Origin: VYFG01 sp965203365
GTDB lineage: Bacteria > Pseudomonadota > Gammaproteobacteria > Arenicellales > Poriferihabitantaceae
Assembly (NCBI GenBank): GCA_965203365.1
Contig: OZ241878.1
Location: 806,001 to 870,000, forward strand
Reading direction: 5' to 3'
Length of the DNA: 64,000 nucleotides
Made by a program: the position numbers and the translations under genes. How positions within the stretch are numbered: the first letter of the stretch is position 1; every line of letters begins with the position of its first letter. Positions 37,706 to 47,115 of this stretch are shown one piece after another. Below the pieces are notes generated by a model. That model was not told where the DNA came from. It made no database searches and saw only the letters and a program-made list of their open reading frames with translations.

Positions 37706-38527
37706 ATGTCGAGACCCATCCACTTGCACAGCACCCACGAGGGAAATCCTGCCAATCCCCCCCTAGTTATTCTTCATGGGCTGTTCGGATCTACCAGCAA
37801 CTGGCGTCGAATCGCCAAGGCACTGTCAACCGAATATTACGTAACCTGCCTGGATTTACGTAATCATGGCAATTCGCCTTGGACAGAGACCATGAACTAT
37901 ACCTCAATGACCTGGGATGTGGCAGAAACATTGTCTCGAAAAGGCATTCATCATCCGGTAGTGCTAGGGCACAGCATGGGCGGGAAAACTGCTATGGCCC
38001 TGGCTCAGCAGAAGCTGATCCCCCTTCGGGCGATAATTATCGCCGATATCGCCCCGATACCCTATTCTCATGATCATGGCGACCTCATCACCGCTATGGA
38101 GAGTGTAGAACTGGATTCGATTGTCCGAAGAGCGGATGCAGACCAACAGCTTGCCCAGTACTTGGTTCCCGCTGCCGTCCGCCAGTTTCTTTTACAGAAT
38201 CTGATACGTAAGTCCGAATATTTTCACTGGCGCATCAACCTGCCAGCCATCCGACGGAGCCTCCCAGCCCTGCTGGATTGGGAGTTTGATACAGTAACCC
38301 AGGTCCAGTCACTGTTCGTATATGGGGCGAAATCCGACTATTTGACTGAGCTGAGCCGTGTCGCCATTTATCGGTATTTTCCTAATTCCACTCTGAATTC
38401 GATTCCCCATGCCGGGCATTGGCTACATGTGGAGCAGCCCGACCGATTTATGGCTTGCATATTGGCCTTTCTACGCCAACTGCGTTGCTCACCTTCCTTG
38501 ACAAGCCCACTATCGTCAGGAACCTGA
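37706..38527 (+). CDS. Alpha/beta hydrolase, YbfF-like esterase
   Basis: Cytoplasmic alpha/beta-hydrolase of 273 residues. The oxyanion loop is ILHGLFGSTSNW, the nucleophile S90 sits in LGHSMGGKTAM and the catalytic His in PHAGHWLHVEQP. DLRNHGNSPW is typical of YbfF-type acyl-CoA/ester hydrolases. The N-terminus is accepted as is; no clear ribosome-binding site precedes it. The natural substrate is unknown. Confidence 0.82.
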   Translation: MSRPIHLHSTHEGNPANPPLVILHGLFGSTSNWRRIAKALSTEYYVTCLDLRNHGNSPWTETMNYTSMTWDVAETLSRKGIHHPVVLGHSMGGKTAMALAQQKLIPLRAIIIADIAPIPYSHDHGDLITAMESVELDSIVRRADADQQLAQYLVPAAVRQFLLQNLIRKSEYFHWRINLPAIRRSLPALLDWEFDTVTQVQSLFVYGAKSDYLTELSRVAIYRYFPNSTLNSIPHAGHWLHVEQPDRFMACILAFLRQLRCSPSLTSPLSSGT

Positions 38528-38851
38528 TCCAAGAAAACCCTTAAAAATCAACGGATGATATCTATTTTGGGATAATGAGCAACGGCTTATGGCCACGGTC
38601 GATGCCATGCTTGCCATGTTATCTTCTCCGATACCCTGAAATTCAATTGTTTTCGATATGGAAAGCAGACCGATCTAGTCAAACGAAGCCATATCTCCTA
38701 GTACGGAAATGTTTGACTGTCAACAGACCACTCATTCACTATCGATAACCGATTCAGTGTTTGACGGTAGCCTATGACAACTGGGTATGAGAGCATGCGA
38801 TGGATTCCGTCGAGGTCCATGCATCAATTGGCTTATCATGATGTCGATGAG
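38528..38851. other. Convergent intergenic region
   Basis: About 320 bases between the ends of the esterase gene and acs. No gene or convincing bidirectional terminator is seen. GTTTGACTGTCAA and GTTTGACGGT recur about 60 bases apart without obvious meaning. Confidence 0.35.
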
Positions 38852-40789
38852 TTAGCCACCATTTCGGTTGGCAATCAAATCATCCACAACGGACGGATCC
38901 GCCAAGGTGCTGGTATCGCCTAGTGAGTCGATTTCGTTTTCGGCAATTTTTCGGAGTATACGGCGCATGATCTTCCCGGACCGGGTCTTGGGTAAGCCCG
39001 GTGCCCATTGGATGACATCCGGTTTGGCAATAGGGCCGATTTCCTTGCGGACCAGCGTCACTAGTTCAGATTTAAGTTCTTCACTTGGTGTCTCACCGGC
39101 CATCAGGGTTACATAGGCATAAATGCCCTGCCCCTTGATTTCATGGGGATAGCCCACTACGGCGGCTTCGGCGACTTGATCATGCAAGACCAAGGCACTT
39201 TCGACCTCCGCCGTCCCCATCCGATGGCCGGATACATTGATCACATCGTCGACTCGCCCGGTGATCCAATAATTTCCGTTTGCATCCCTACGGGCTCCAT
39301 CTCCTGTGGTGTAATAACCCTTGTAAGTGGAAAAGTACGTATCAAAAAAACGTTGGTGGTCACCATAAACGGTTCGCATCTGGCCTGGCCAGGACTGTTT
39401 GATCACCAGATTGCCCGATACAGGTCCTTCCAGTTCGTTGGCTTCCGCATCCAACAAGGCGGGCTGGATTCCGAAAAATGGGCGAGTGGCCGAGCCCGGC
39501 AGAAGATCGGTTGCACCGGCGAGGGGGGTGATGCAAATCCCTCCCGTCTCCGTCTGCCACCATGTATCCACGATCGGACAACGGCCGTCCCCGACGACAT
39601 GGTAATACCATTCCCAGGCCTCGGGATTGATGGGTTCACCCACTGACCCCAGCAAACGAAGACTCTTCCGGCTGTATTGTTTGACCAAGTCGTCGCCCTG
39701 ACCCATAAGAGCACGAATAGCCGTGGGGGCCGTGTAAAAGATGTTGACATGGTGCTTGTCCACGACTTGCCAAAAGCGTCCAGCATCGGGGTAGGTCGGA
39801 ACTCCTTCAAACATCAGGGTGGTGGCCCCATTGGCGAGAGGGCCATAAACAATGTATGAATGACCGGTGACCCATCCAACATCCGCCGTACACCAGTAGA
39901 TATCCCCGTCATGATAATCGAAGACATACTTATGGGTGATCGCAGCGTAGAGTTGATAGCCACCGGTAGTATGGAGCACTCCTTTCGGTTTTCCCGTCGA
40001 ACCGGAGGTGTAGAGAATGAACAATGGGTCTTCAGCGTCCATTTCTGCCGGAGGGCATTCTGCAGATGCGGCCGCTATGGCTTCGTGGTAACAGACATCC
40101 CTTTTAGCCTGTCCGGGAACCGGATTTCCGGTCCGTTTGACACAAACCACCGTGTGCACATCGGGACAACTTTTCAAAGCCTGCTCCACATTGGCCTTGA
40201 TCGGAACATTCTTCCCTCCCCGGGGACCTTCATCGGCGGTAATCACCACCTGGCAATCGGCATCAAGAATTCTGTCCTTGAGTGCATCGGGAGAGAAACC
40301 GCCAAAAACGATTGAGTGTACGGCACCAATCCGGGCACAAGCCAGCATCGCCACGGCCGCTTCGGGAATCATCGGCATGTAGATGGACACCCGGTCTCCT
40401 TTCTTAACCCCCCGGCTTTTGAGAACATTACCGAGCTTGCTGACTTCTTCGAAGAGTTCGTTATAGGTTATTGCCCGATCATCCTCGCGGTCATCGCCTT
40501 CCCAGAGAATGGCGACTTGGTCACCTCGGTGCTTCAGATGCCGGTCGACACAGTTATAACAGACATTGAGCTTGCCGCCGTCAAACCATCTGATATGTGC
40601 TCTATGATAGTCGACATCCATCACACTGTCCCAAGGTTTGAACCAAGTCAGGAACTTTTCAGCCTGATCGGCCCAGAACCCCTCGGGATCCTCAATGGAG
40701 CGTTGATACATTTCCTGGTAAAGAGCCTGATCCACGTGAGCGTGAGCAGCCACTTCCGCAGAGACTGGATAAGTTTTCACTTCAGACAT
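38852..40789 (-). CDS. acs: Acetyl-CoA synthetase
   Basis: AMP-forming acetate:CoA ligase of 645 residues, the normal family length. The P-loop is LYTSGSTGKPKGVLHTTGGY; VDTWWQTETGG and YYTTGDGARRD are the A5 and hinge regions. K606 in PKTRSGKIMRR is the lysine normally controlled by acetylation. AGGAAA before the ATG and an AT-rich upstream tract with TATAAA on this strand are consistent with its own promoter. Confidence 0.95.
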   Translation of the reverse strand: MSEVKTYPVSAEVAAHAHVDQALYQEMYQRSIEDPEGFWADQAEKFLTWFKPWDSVMDVDYHRAHIRWFDGGKLNVCYNCVDRHLKHRGDQVAILWEGDDREDDRAITYNELFEEVSKLGNVLKSRGVKKGDRVSIYMPMIPEAAVAMLACARIGAVHSIVFGGFSPDALKDRILDADCQVVITADEGPRGGKNVPIKANVEQALKSCPDVHTVVCVKRTGNPVPGQAKRDVCYHEAIAAASAECPPAEMDAEDPLFILYTSGSTGKPKGVLHTTGGYQLYAAITHKYVFDYHDGDIYWCTADVGWVTGHSYIVYGPLANGATTLMFEGVPTYPDAGRFWQVVDKHHVNIFYTAPTAIRALMGQGDDLVKQYSRKSLRLLGSVGEPINPEAWEWYYHVVGDGRCPIVDTWWQTETGGICITPLAGATDLLPGSATRPFFGIQPALLDAEANELEGPVSGNLVIKQSWPGQMRTVYGDHQRFFDTYFSTYKGYYTTGDGARRDANGNYWITGRVDDVINVSGHRMGTAEVESALVLHDQVAEAAVVGYPHEIKGQGIYAYVTLMAGETPSEELKSELVTLVRKEIGPIAKPDVIQWAPGLPKTRSGKIMRRILRKIAENEIDSLGDTSTLADPSVVDDLIANRNGG

Positions 40790-41087
40790 GTTATTTCCTG
40801 TTTAGGTATTTGTTTTTTTATAAAATAAAATGCATAAAATCCTACCATCGGACAGAAGGTGACATCAATGGCTCCGAGCGGAACGTGCGGTTTCAGTCAA
40901 CCTTCCATCCTATCTGACCCATTATAATGAATTTTGGCAGTGACTGCCTAACCTGTGCAAACTGAAATCACACGACAAATCGGGCAGTGTCAGCAGAGGA
41001 CCGGGGAATGTCTACCGGTATGCAAGGCACATGGGGGTACGTCGAAATGATCTATCTTGGGGCCTGAGATGAATTGCAGGGGCTATA
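40790..41087. other. acs upstream region
   Basis: About 300 bases between the glcF stop and the acs start. The 40 bases next to acs are AT-rich and hold a possible -10 (TATAAA), but no matching -35 is clear. No gene is supported. Confidence 0.35.
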
Positions 41088-42305
41088 TCAGCCTGGATCC
41101 GCTTCATCCAGTAACTCCACCCAGTGCCTGACGGGCACACTGACCGCACTTTCAAGGTGAAGTTGACACCCGATATTGGCGGTTGCGATCACATCCGGGT
41201 TGCCTTCCATCAAGGCTTCGACCTTCTGACGTCTCAGGCGCATGGAAATCTCCTTCTCCAAGATGGAATAGGCACCGGCGGAACCGCAACAAAGGTGTGG
41301 GTTTGATATCGGGATCACGGTATGTCCGTGCCTTTCAAGCAATGCTTCCACGCGTCCGGCAAGTTGTTGTCCATGTTGCAGGGTGCAGGGAGACTGAAAA
41401 GCGATTTTCAGACTTTTGTGCGAGGATACCCGTTGCGGGGGGACATCCGAGAGGAATTCCACGGCGTCCAGACAAAGCGAACTGACTTTAGACGCCTTTT
41501 CGGCATACTCGGTGTCATTTTTCAAGGCATGTGCATAGTCCTTGACCATCACACCACAACCGCTGGCGCTGCTGATGATCGCCTCGGCCCCCGATTCCAG
41601 ATAAGACCACCAGACATCAATATTGGAACGCATCAGGTTCAGCGCTTCCGCCTCTGCATCCAGGTGAAAACTCAGGGCCCCACAGCAACGCTCACCCTTA
41701 ACCCGAATGGCATCGACGCCTGCTTTATGCAGTACACGAGCCAAGGTCGCATTGGTCGCCGGTTTGTAGGCGGGTTGTACACAGCCTTCCAACAGGATGA
41801 CTTTTCGGTGATTGGTTGGAGAGGGAATGGCAGGCGGAATTTGCTTTGTAGGTATTTTTTCTTTCAGGATTGATGGCAAAACGGGCCGGACCAGTCGACC
41901 CAAGGTCAGTATCAGTGGAAACACCCCAGGCAAAATCATGCTTTTGCGAAGAAACCATCGGATCACGCGTTGATGTGCCGGACGATGTAATTGCTCGGCA
42001 ACCACGGATCGGCCAATATCAACCAGTCTGCCATAGCGAACTCCTGAAGGGCAGGTTGTTTCACAACTGCGGCAAGTCAGACAACGGTCGAGGTGTTTTC
42101 GGATGGATTGATCGGCCGGGACCCCTTCCAGCACTTGCTTGATCTGATAGATGCGACCCCGGGGGCCATCTAGCTCGTCCCCCAACAGCTGATAAGTTGG
42201 ACAGGTCGCTGTGCATAAACCACAATGGACACACGAGCGAAGAATTGCATCTGCTTCCTGGCCTTTCGGAGTGTCCTTGATAAAATCGGCAAGCCGTGTT
42301 TCCAT
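41088..42305 (-). CDS. glcF: Glycolate oxidase iron-sulfur subunit GlcF
   Basis: Electron-transfer subunit of the membrane-associated glycolate dehydrogenase, 405 residues. Two ferredoxin-like [4Fe-4S] sites are present: C25, C28, C31, C35 (CVHCGLCTATCP) and C75, C78, C81, C85 (CLTCRSCETTCP). The C-terminal half carries two CCG-type cysteine-rich repeats (GERCCGALSFHLD and NPHLCCGSAGAYSI). The gene begins 2 bases after glcE. Confidence 0.93.
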   Translation of the reverse strand: METRLADFIKDTPKGQEADAILRSCVHCGLCTATCPTYQLLGDELDGPRGRIYQIKQVLEGVPADQSIRKHLDRCLTCRSCETTCPSGVRYGRLVDIGRSVVAEQLHRPAHQRVIRWFLRKSMILPGVFPLILTLGRLVRPVLPSILKEKIPTKQIPPAIPSPTNHRKVILLEGCVQPAYKPATNATLARVLHKAGVDAIRVKGERCCGALSFHLDAEAEALNLMRSNIDVWWSYLESGAEAIISSASGCGVMVKDYAHALKNDTEYAEKASKVSSLCLDAVEFLSDVPPQRVSSHKSLKIAFQSPCTLQHGQQLAGRVEALLERHGHTVIPISNPHLCCGSAGAYSILEKEISMRLRRQKVEALMEGNPDVIATANIGCQLHLESAVSVPVRHWVELLDEADPG

Positions 42306-42307
42306 TC

Positions 42308-43375
42308 TCAGTGAGCGTCTGTTTTGGTTGACACGCTAGCTGGATTGAAGATGCCCTTCGGGTCAAAAGCCAGTCGGATCCGCTCCTGCAGTGTCGCCAT
42401 CGGGGCGGGAAGTCGCTGAAACACATCACTTTCCCGGTTCTCACCCCGAAATCGGGTTGCATGCCCGCCAACGGCTGAAACGGAACTGCGAATGGCTTCA
42501 GTGAGGGCATTCGAGCGCAACCACCATTGGTGCCCCCCCCAGTCGATCAAGACTTCACCCGGGAGGTCGAGATTGGTGCGAATTGGCAATGAAAGACGCC
42601 ACAAGGAAAGGTCGGTCTGAAAGAATGGATGCGTAAATTCCCGAAGCCCTTGCCAGAAGTTTTCCCCGCGGGGGAATACGTCCCCGCCTACTTGTCCCAT
42701 GGCCTCCCGCACCCCTGCTTCGCTGCCACACAATCTCAGATAGAGTCTGGATTCGAAAAGGACCGCTCCATTGATCGGCAATGGCTGTGAACCCAGCCTT
42801 GCCATGAATTCGAGACCTTGTTCCCGGTTCATCGCAAGGGTGACGGTGACCTGGGTCTGTGGTTTGGGCAGGACTTTGACGGATGCTTCCAAAATCACGC
42901 CGAGAGTGCCCATGGAGCCAACCATCAGTCTGGACACATCATATCCGGCGACATTTTTCATCACTTCTCCGCCAAATCGCAGTACTTGCCCTCGCCCATT
43001 CAGGATACGAACCCCGAGGACATGGTCACGGGCCGCACCGGACCAAGGACGTGCTGGTCCAGAAAATCCGCTGGCCAGAGTGCCTCCCCAGGTCGCTTGG
43101 CCATTCATCTCGGGAGGTTCAAAGGCCAGTTGTTGATTCTGCTCGGCCAAGACTGTGTTGATGTCGCTGACGCGCGTCCCGGCACGGGCAGTTACGACCA
43201 GTTCGGTGGGCTCGTAGTACACAATCCCCTCATGTGGGCCGGTTTGCAACAAAGGGAGAGCCGGTTTGGGATGCTGGCCATAGAATGCCTTGCTGTTGCC
43301 GCCTTGAATTGCCAGCGGTGTTCCCTGGGAATAGGCGTCTTGGACCTGAACTCTCAAATCTTCTGTTCGGTCCAC
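42308..43375 (-). CDS. glcE: Glycolate oxidase FAD-binding subunit GlcE
   Basis: FAD-binding subunit of glycolate dehydrogenase, 355 residues. LAIQGGNSKAFYG, TWGGTLASGFSGPARP and VRILNGRGQVLRFGGEVMKN, then VAGYDVSRLMVGSMGTLGVI, are the GlcE flavin signatures. The GTG start is preferred because GAGGAGAGGGGA lies immediately upstream and it avoids a 68-base overlap with glcD that the earlier ATG would need. The distance to glcD is 13 bases. Confidence 0.88.
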   Translation of the reverse strand: MDRTEDLRVQVQDAYSQGTPLAIQGGNSKAFYGQHPKPALPLLQTGPHEGIVYYEPTELVVTARAGTRVSDINTVLAEQNQQLAFEPPEMNGQATWGGTLASGFSGPARPWSGAARDHVLGVRILNGRGQVLRFGGEVMKNVAGYDVSRLMVGSMGTLGVILEASVKVLPKPQTQVTVTLAMNREQGLEFMARLGSQPLPINGAVLFESRLYLRLCGSEAGVREAMGQVGGDVFPRGENFWQGLREFTHPFFQTDLSLWRLSLPIRTNLDLPGEVLIDWGGHQWWLRSNALTEAIRSSVSAVGGHATRFRGENRESDVFQRLPAPMATLQERIRLAFDPKGIFNPASVSTKTDAH

Positions 43376-43388
43376 TCCCCTCTCCTCA

Positions 43389-44858
43389 TCAGAACCGTTC
43401 CAGTTCAGGAAATGGCAGTTCCCCGTGATGCACATGCATCCCCCCAAGCTCGGCACAGCGCTGCAAGGTCGGAACCGCCTTTCCCGGATTCAACAATCCA
43501 TCTGGGTCGAATGCGGCTTTCAGTGCATGCAATTGATCCAGTTCCTCTTCGTTGAATTGTGTGCACATATGATCGATCTTCTCGACCCCGACCCCATGCT
43601 CTCCCGTAATGGTCCCACCGACCTGCACACATAGCTCCAGAATTTTGCCGGCGAATTGCTCGGCTCGTTCCAGTTCTCCGGGTATATTCGCGTCGTACAA
43701 TATCAAAGGGTGCAAATTCCCATCTCCGGCATGAAATACGTTCGCCACTCGAAGACCATATTCCTTTGACCACTGATACATTCTTTGCAGAACATCCGGG
43801 AGGAATTTGCGGGGTATGGTGCCATCAATGCAATAGTAGTCTGGAGAGATGCGCCCCATCGCGGGAAATGCCATCTTGCGACCTTTCCAAAAGAGCAGGC
43901 GTTCTTCCTCGTTTTGCGCAATCCGGATTTCGGTTGCCTGGTGTTGGTGCATCACTGCTTCCACACATTCGAGCTGTGCCTCGACATCGGACTTGACTCC
44001 ATCCACCTCACACAGCAGGATTGCCTCAGCGTCCACTGGATAACCGCAGTGGGCAAATTCCTCAGTGGCCCGAATGGCAAAGTTGTCCATCATTTCCAGA
44101 CCCGCTGGAATAATGCCATTGGCAATAATGCTGCCCACTGCCGCACCAGCCGATTTCACCGTGTCGAATGCGGCCAGCACGAGACTGGTATGACTTGGCT
44201 TCGGCAGTAACTTGACGGTCACTTCCAGCACAACCCCCAACAGTCCTTCTGACCCTGCCATCACCGCCAAAAGGTCATATCCCGGAGCATCAAGAGCGTC
44301 TGAGCCAATCGTCAGCAATTCCCCTTCCATGGTGGCAATCCGAAGTCTCAATATATTGTGCACAGTGAGACCATATTTCAGACAATGCACTCCACCTGAG
44401 TTTTCTGCCACGTTGCCCCCGATGGAACAGGCAATCTGGGAACTTGGGTCCGGGGCATAATACAGCCCGTAGGGAGCCGCGGCTTCGGAAATCGCCAAAT
44501 TCCGGACACCGGGCTGAACCCGTGCGACCTGTCGGTCAGGATCAACCTGGAGAATCCGATTGAATTTAGACAGCCCCAACAAAACGCCATTGGCCAACGG
44601 CAGGGCCCCGCCGGAAAGGCCGGTGCCAGCCCCTCTAGCCACCACCGGTACCCCATATGAACGACAGAGTTTCAACACTTGGACGACCTGTTCCTCGGTT
44701 TCCGGCAACACCACGACCATCGGACACTGACGATAGGCACTCAGTCCGTCACACTCATAGGGGGTCAGCTGAGATGGTTCCGTGAGTACACATTCCCCAG
44801 GTAACCGGGTCCGTAGGGTGGTCACAAAATCGGTGTGCGGGGAAACTTTCGAGGTCAT
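43389..44858 (-). CDS. glcD: Glycolate oxidase catalytic subunit GlcD
   Basis: FAD-linked 2-hydroxyacid oxidase subunit of 489 residues that oxidises glycolate to glyoxylate. PVVARGAGTGLSGGALPL and SSQIACSIGGNVAENSGGVH bind FAD. The C-terminal FHAGDGNLHPLIL and GTITGEHGVGVEK carry the substrate and cap residues. First gene of glcDEF, divergent from the TRAP operon across a 230-base region. Confidence 0.93.
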   Translation of the reverse strand: MTSKVSPHTDFVTTLRTRLPGECVLTEPSQLTPYECDGLSAYRQCPMVVVLPETEEQVVQVLKLCRSYGVPVVARGAGTGLSGGALPLANGVLLGLSKFNRILQVDPDRQVARVQPGVRNLAISEAAAPYGLYYAPDPSSQIACSIGGNVAENSGGVHCLKYGLTVHNILRLRIATMEGELLTIGSDALDAPGYDLLAVMAGSEGLLGVVLEVTVKLLPKPSHTSLVLAAFDTVKSAGAAVGSIIANGIIPAGLEMMDNFAIRATEEFAHCGYPVDAEAILLCEVDGVKSDVEAQLECVEAVMHQHQATEIRIAQNEEERLLFWKGRKMAFPAMGRISPDYYCIDGTIPRKFLPDVLQRMYQWSKEYGLRVANVFHAGDGNLHPLILYDANIPGELERAEQFAGKILELCVQVGGTITGEHGVGVEKIDHMCTQFNEEELDQLHALKAAFDPDGLLNPGKAVPTLQRCAELGGMHVHHGELPFPELERF

Positions 44859-45088
44859 GTCGCGATGCTAGGCTGTTTCCTGATAAGCTGTCGTAGTGAA
44901 TTATTATAAATTGTTTTTTGTTCGCAAATACCGGTTATAATTTGATTGCACAGGGTTCGATTCAGTATCGAATACCGCAAAATCGTCCGCATGCCCCCGG
45001 TTCTGCCATAAGGTATTCCTGATTGATCAGGCCGGAGAGGCTGTACGGGGCGCGACCCAAATCACATCAATGTTGGAGGATCAGTTAC
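44859..45088. promoter_or_regulatory. Divergent promoter region of glcDEF and the TRAP operon
   Basis: AT-rich region with back-to-back -10-like hexamers: TATAAT on the plus strand at 44936-44941 and TATAAT on the minus strand at 44903-44908. No matching -35 is strong, so an activator (a GlcC-like regulator, not present in the window) may be needed. The arrangement suggests that uptake and oxidation are co-regulated. Confidence 0.4.
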
Positions 45089-46204
45089 ATGAAAAAGCAA
45101 GACGTCGAACCTAATTCACGTCGCAACTTCCTGAAAACCGCGACGGTGGGAACCACCGCAGCCGTCGCTGCTGTTCCCTATCTGGCCCAGGCACAGACGG
45201 TGCTCAAGGTACAGGCCGCGTGGGGAGGCGGTATCTTTCTGGAGTTTGCCCAGGATTATGTCAACAAGGTCAATGAAATGTCCGGCGGCTCCCTGAAGAT
45301 TGATTTGCTGGCCGTGAATGCCGTGGTCAAAACCGCCGAAATGCAAACGGCGGTACATCGGGGAGTCCTCGACGGTGCCCACTTGGTCACCGCCTACTGG
45401 TATTCGAAAAGCCCTACCGCTTCATTGTTTGGCACCGGTCCGTGTTTCGGCTGGAATGCCAACCAGCTCTTGGGATGGATCAAATATGGGGGGGGCTCTG
45501 AACTCTACTATGAGTTGATGGATGCCCTTAAACTGGACATCGTGGGTTTCTTCAATAGCCCGATGCCTGCACAGCCGCTGGGTTGGTTCAAGGAGCAAAT
45601 CAAGGACTCCAGCCAAATGAAAGGCCTCAAGTACCGTACGGTAGGTTTGGCTGCTGATGTATTGCAGGAAATGGGCATGTCCGTCGTTCAGTTGCCTGGG
45701 GGGGAAATCCAGCCCTCCATGAAAACTGGCCTGATTGATGCCGCCGAGTTCAACAACCCGACCTCAGACAAGGACTTCGGTATGCAGGATGTGTCCAAGC
45801 ACTATCATCTCGGCAGTTTTCATCAGAGTCAGGAAGCTTTTGAGGTCATCTTCAACAAGAGTCTGTTCGACAAGCTTTCGACCGAGCATCAGAAGATTCT
45901 CGAATATGCCTCTGAAGCCGCTTCCACGGACTTCACCTGGAAATACCAGGATCGTTATTCCAATGACTTGATTGCACTTCAGGAAGACTTCGGGGTCAAC
46001 ATCTACAAGACACCTGATTCGGTCATGATGGAACAACTCAAGGCTTGGGATGTGGTGGCGGGCCGTATCGCTGAGGAAGATCCTTTCTTTGCTAAAGTGA
46101 TCGAGTCACAAAAGGCGTGGGCGAAGCGCGTGGTGCGCTACGAACTGCTCAATTCCCCCAATTACGGGGCCGCCTACGAGCATTACTTCGGTGCTATGAC
46201 CTAA
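45089..46204 (+). CDS. TRAP transporter substrate-binding protein (DctP family), Tat signal
   Basis: Periplasmic binding protein of 371 residues for an alpha-keto or hydroxy acid TRAP transporter. The twin-arginine signal NSRRNFLKTATVG (RR at 11-12) is followed by a hydrophobic AAVAAVPYLAQA. VQAAWGGGIFLEFAQDYVNK and GLKYRTVGLAADVLQEMG place it in the TAXI-unrelated, DctP/TakP-like branch for mannitol or 2-oxoacids. TTGGAGGA 8-15 bases upstream fixes this start over the earlier ATG. A Tat signal implies export in folded form, common in this branch. Confidence 0.87.
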   Translation: MKKQDVEPNSRRNFLKTATVGTTAAVAAVPYLAQAQTVLKVQAAWGGGIFLEFAQDYVNKVNEMSGGSLKIDLLAVNAVVKTAEMQTAVHRGVLDGAHLVTAYWYSKSPTASLFGTGPCFGWNANQLLGWIKYGGGSELYYELMDALKLDIVGFFNSPMPAQPLGWFKEQIKDSSQMKGLKYRTVGLAADVLQEMGMSVVQLPGGEIQPSMKTGLIDAAEFNNPTSDKDFGMQDVSKHYHLGSFHQSQEAFEVIFNKSLFDKLSTEHQKILEYASEAASTDFTWKYQDRYSNDLIALQEDFGVNIYKTPDSVMMEQLKAWDVVAGRIAEEDPFFAKVIESQKAWAKRVVRYELLNSPNYGAAYEHYFGAMT

Positions 46205-46226
46205 GTTCGGGGGCGCCATCTGTTTT

Positions 46227-46256
46227 CATCCGGGTCGACATTCGTCGATCCGGATG
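46227..46256 (+). promoter_or_regulatory. Stem-loop between TRAP binding-protein and permease genes
   Basis: CATCCGGGTCGAC and GTCGATCCGGATG form a 13-pair stem (one G-U) around a four-base loop, 22 bases after the binding-protein stop. No T-run follows. It probably protects the upstream message or reduces read-through into the permease genes. Confidence 0.55.
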
Positions 46257-46328
46257 ATGTCGTCTAGACCAAAGAGTCCTGCAATGGCGAAACGGCCATG
46301 ACATCGCCCCGTTGATTACCTTGGTGTT

Positions 46329-46907
46329 ATGAACCGATTTCTTCATTTTGTTGATAGTCTGAGCGTTTGGGTGGGTAAATGTTTTGCCTGGTGCATTCTT
46401 GTGCTGACCCTTGCCACCTGTTATGAGGTATTTGTCCGCTACGTACTGAATGCGCCCACGGTTTGGGCGTTTGATATGAGCGTGCAGATGTACGGGTCAT
46501 TATTCTTGATGGCCGGTGCCTATGCTCTTGCCCAAGATGCGCATGTCCGAGGAGATGTCTTGTACCGCCTTTTGACACCCAGGAAGCAGGCGACCATTGA
46601 TCTGGTCCTGTACATCGTGTTTTTGCTGCCTGCTGTATTTGCCCTGACTTGGTATGGATATGGATTTGCTGCAGATTCCTGGTTCTACAAGGAGGTTAGC
46701 TGGAGCAGTCCGGCCCGCATCCAGATCTATTTTTTCAAGACATTGATCCCGGTTTCAGGCATCCTGATTTTTCTGCAGGGATTGGCCGAATCGATTCGGT
46801 GCATTATGTGTATTCGTGACGGGCATTGGCCCAAGCGTATGCATGATGTCGAGGAAACAGAAGACATGATGCTGCAGCAGGGTAAAACCTTGCCGGTGTC
46901 ACGATAA
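46329..46907 (+). CDS. TRAP transporter small permease (DctQ)
   Basis: Four-helix inner-membrane subunit of 192 residues. RYVLNAPTVWAFDMSVQMYG and ALAQDAHVRGDVLYRLL are the DctQ signatures. It bridges the binding protein and the large permease. A 208-base gap to the large-permease gene is longer than usual and contains nothing recognisable. Confidence 0.85.
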   Translation: MNRFLHFVDSLSVWVGKCFAWCILVLTLATCYEVFVRYVLNAPTVWAFDMSVQMYGSLFLMAGAYALAQDAHVRGDVLYRLLTPRKQATIDLVLYIVFLLPAVFALTWYGYGFAADSWFYKEVSWSSPARIQIYFFKTLIPVSGILIFLQGLAESIRCIMCIRDGHWPKRMHDVEETEDMMLQQGKTLPVSR

Positions 46908-47115
46908 GCCTTGAACTGCCTATCGGAATCGATAGCAGCGCTAGTCTACTCCACCATATTCCGATCTCTTCCGACATCTGACACGACATTTGTGGTCGCA
47001 ACCCTTCTTGTTGATTGCCTCTTCATCGACAATTGAACAATCATGAGAACGTGGTCTATGACAAGGCCTGCCGGAAAAGATAGATTCTCACAAGCATGAA
47101 CGATCCGACCTCCAA

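Noticed and set aside
40137..40828. Plus-strand frames opposite acs
   Set aside because: Shadows of acs; no independent support.
44941..44975. GGGTTCGATTC resembling a tRNA T-loop
   Set aside because: No acceptor stem, D-arm or anticodon arm can be built around it.
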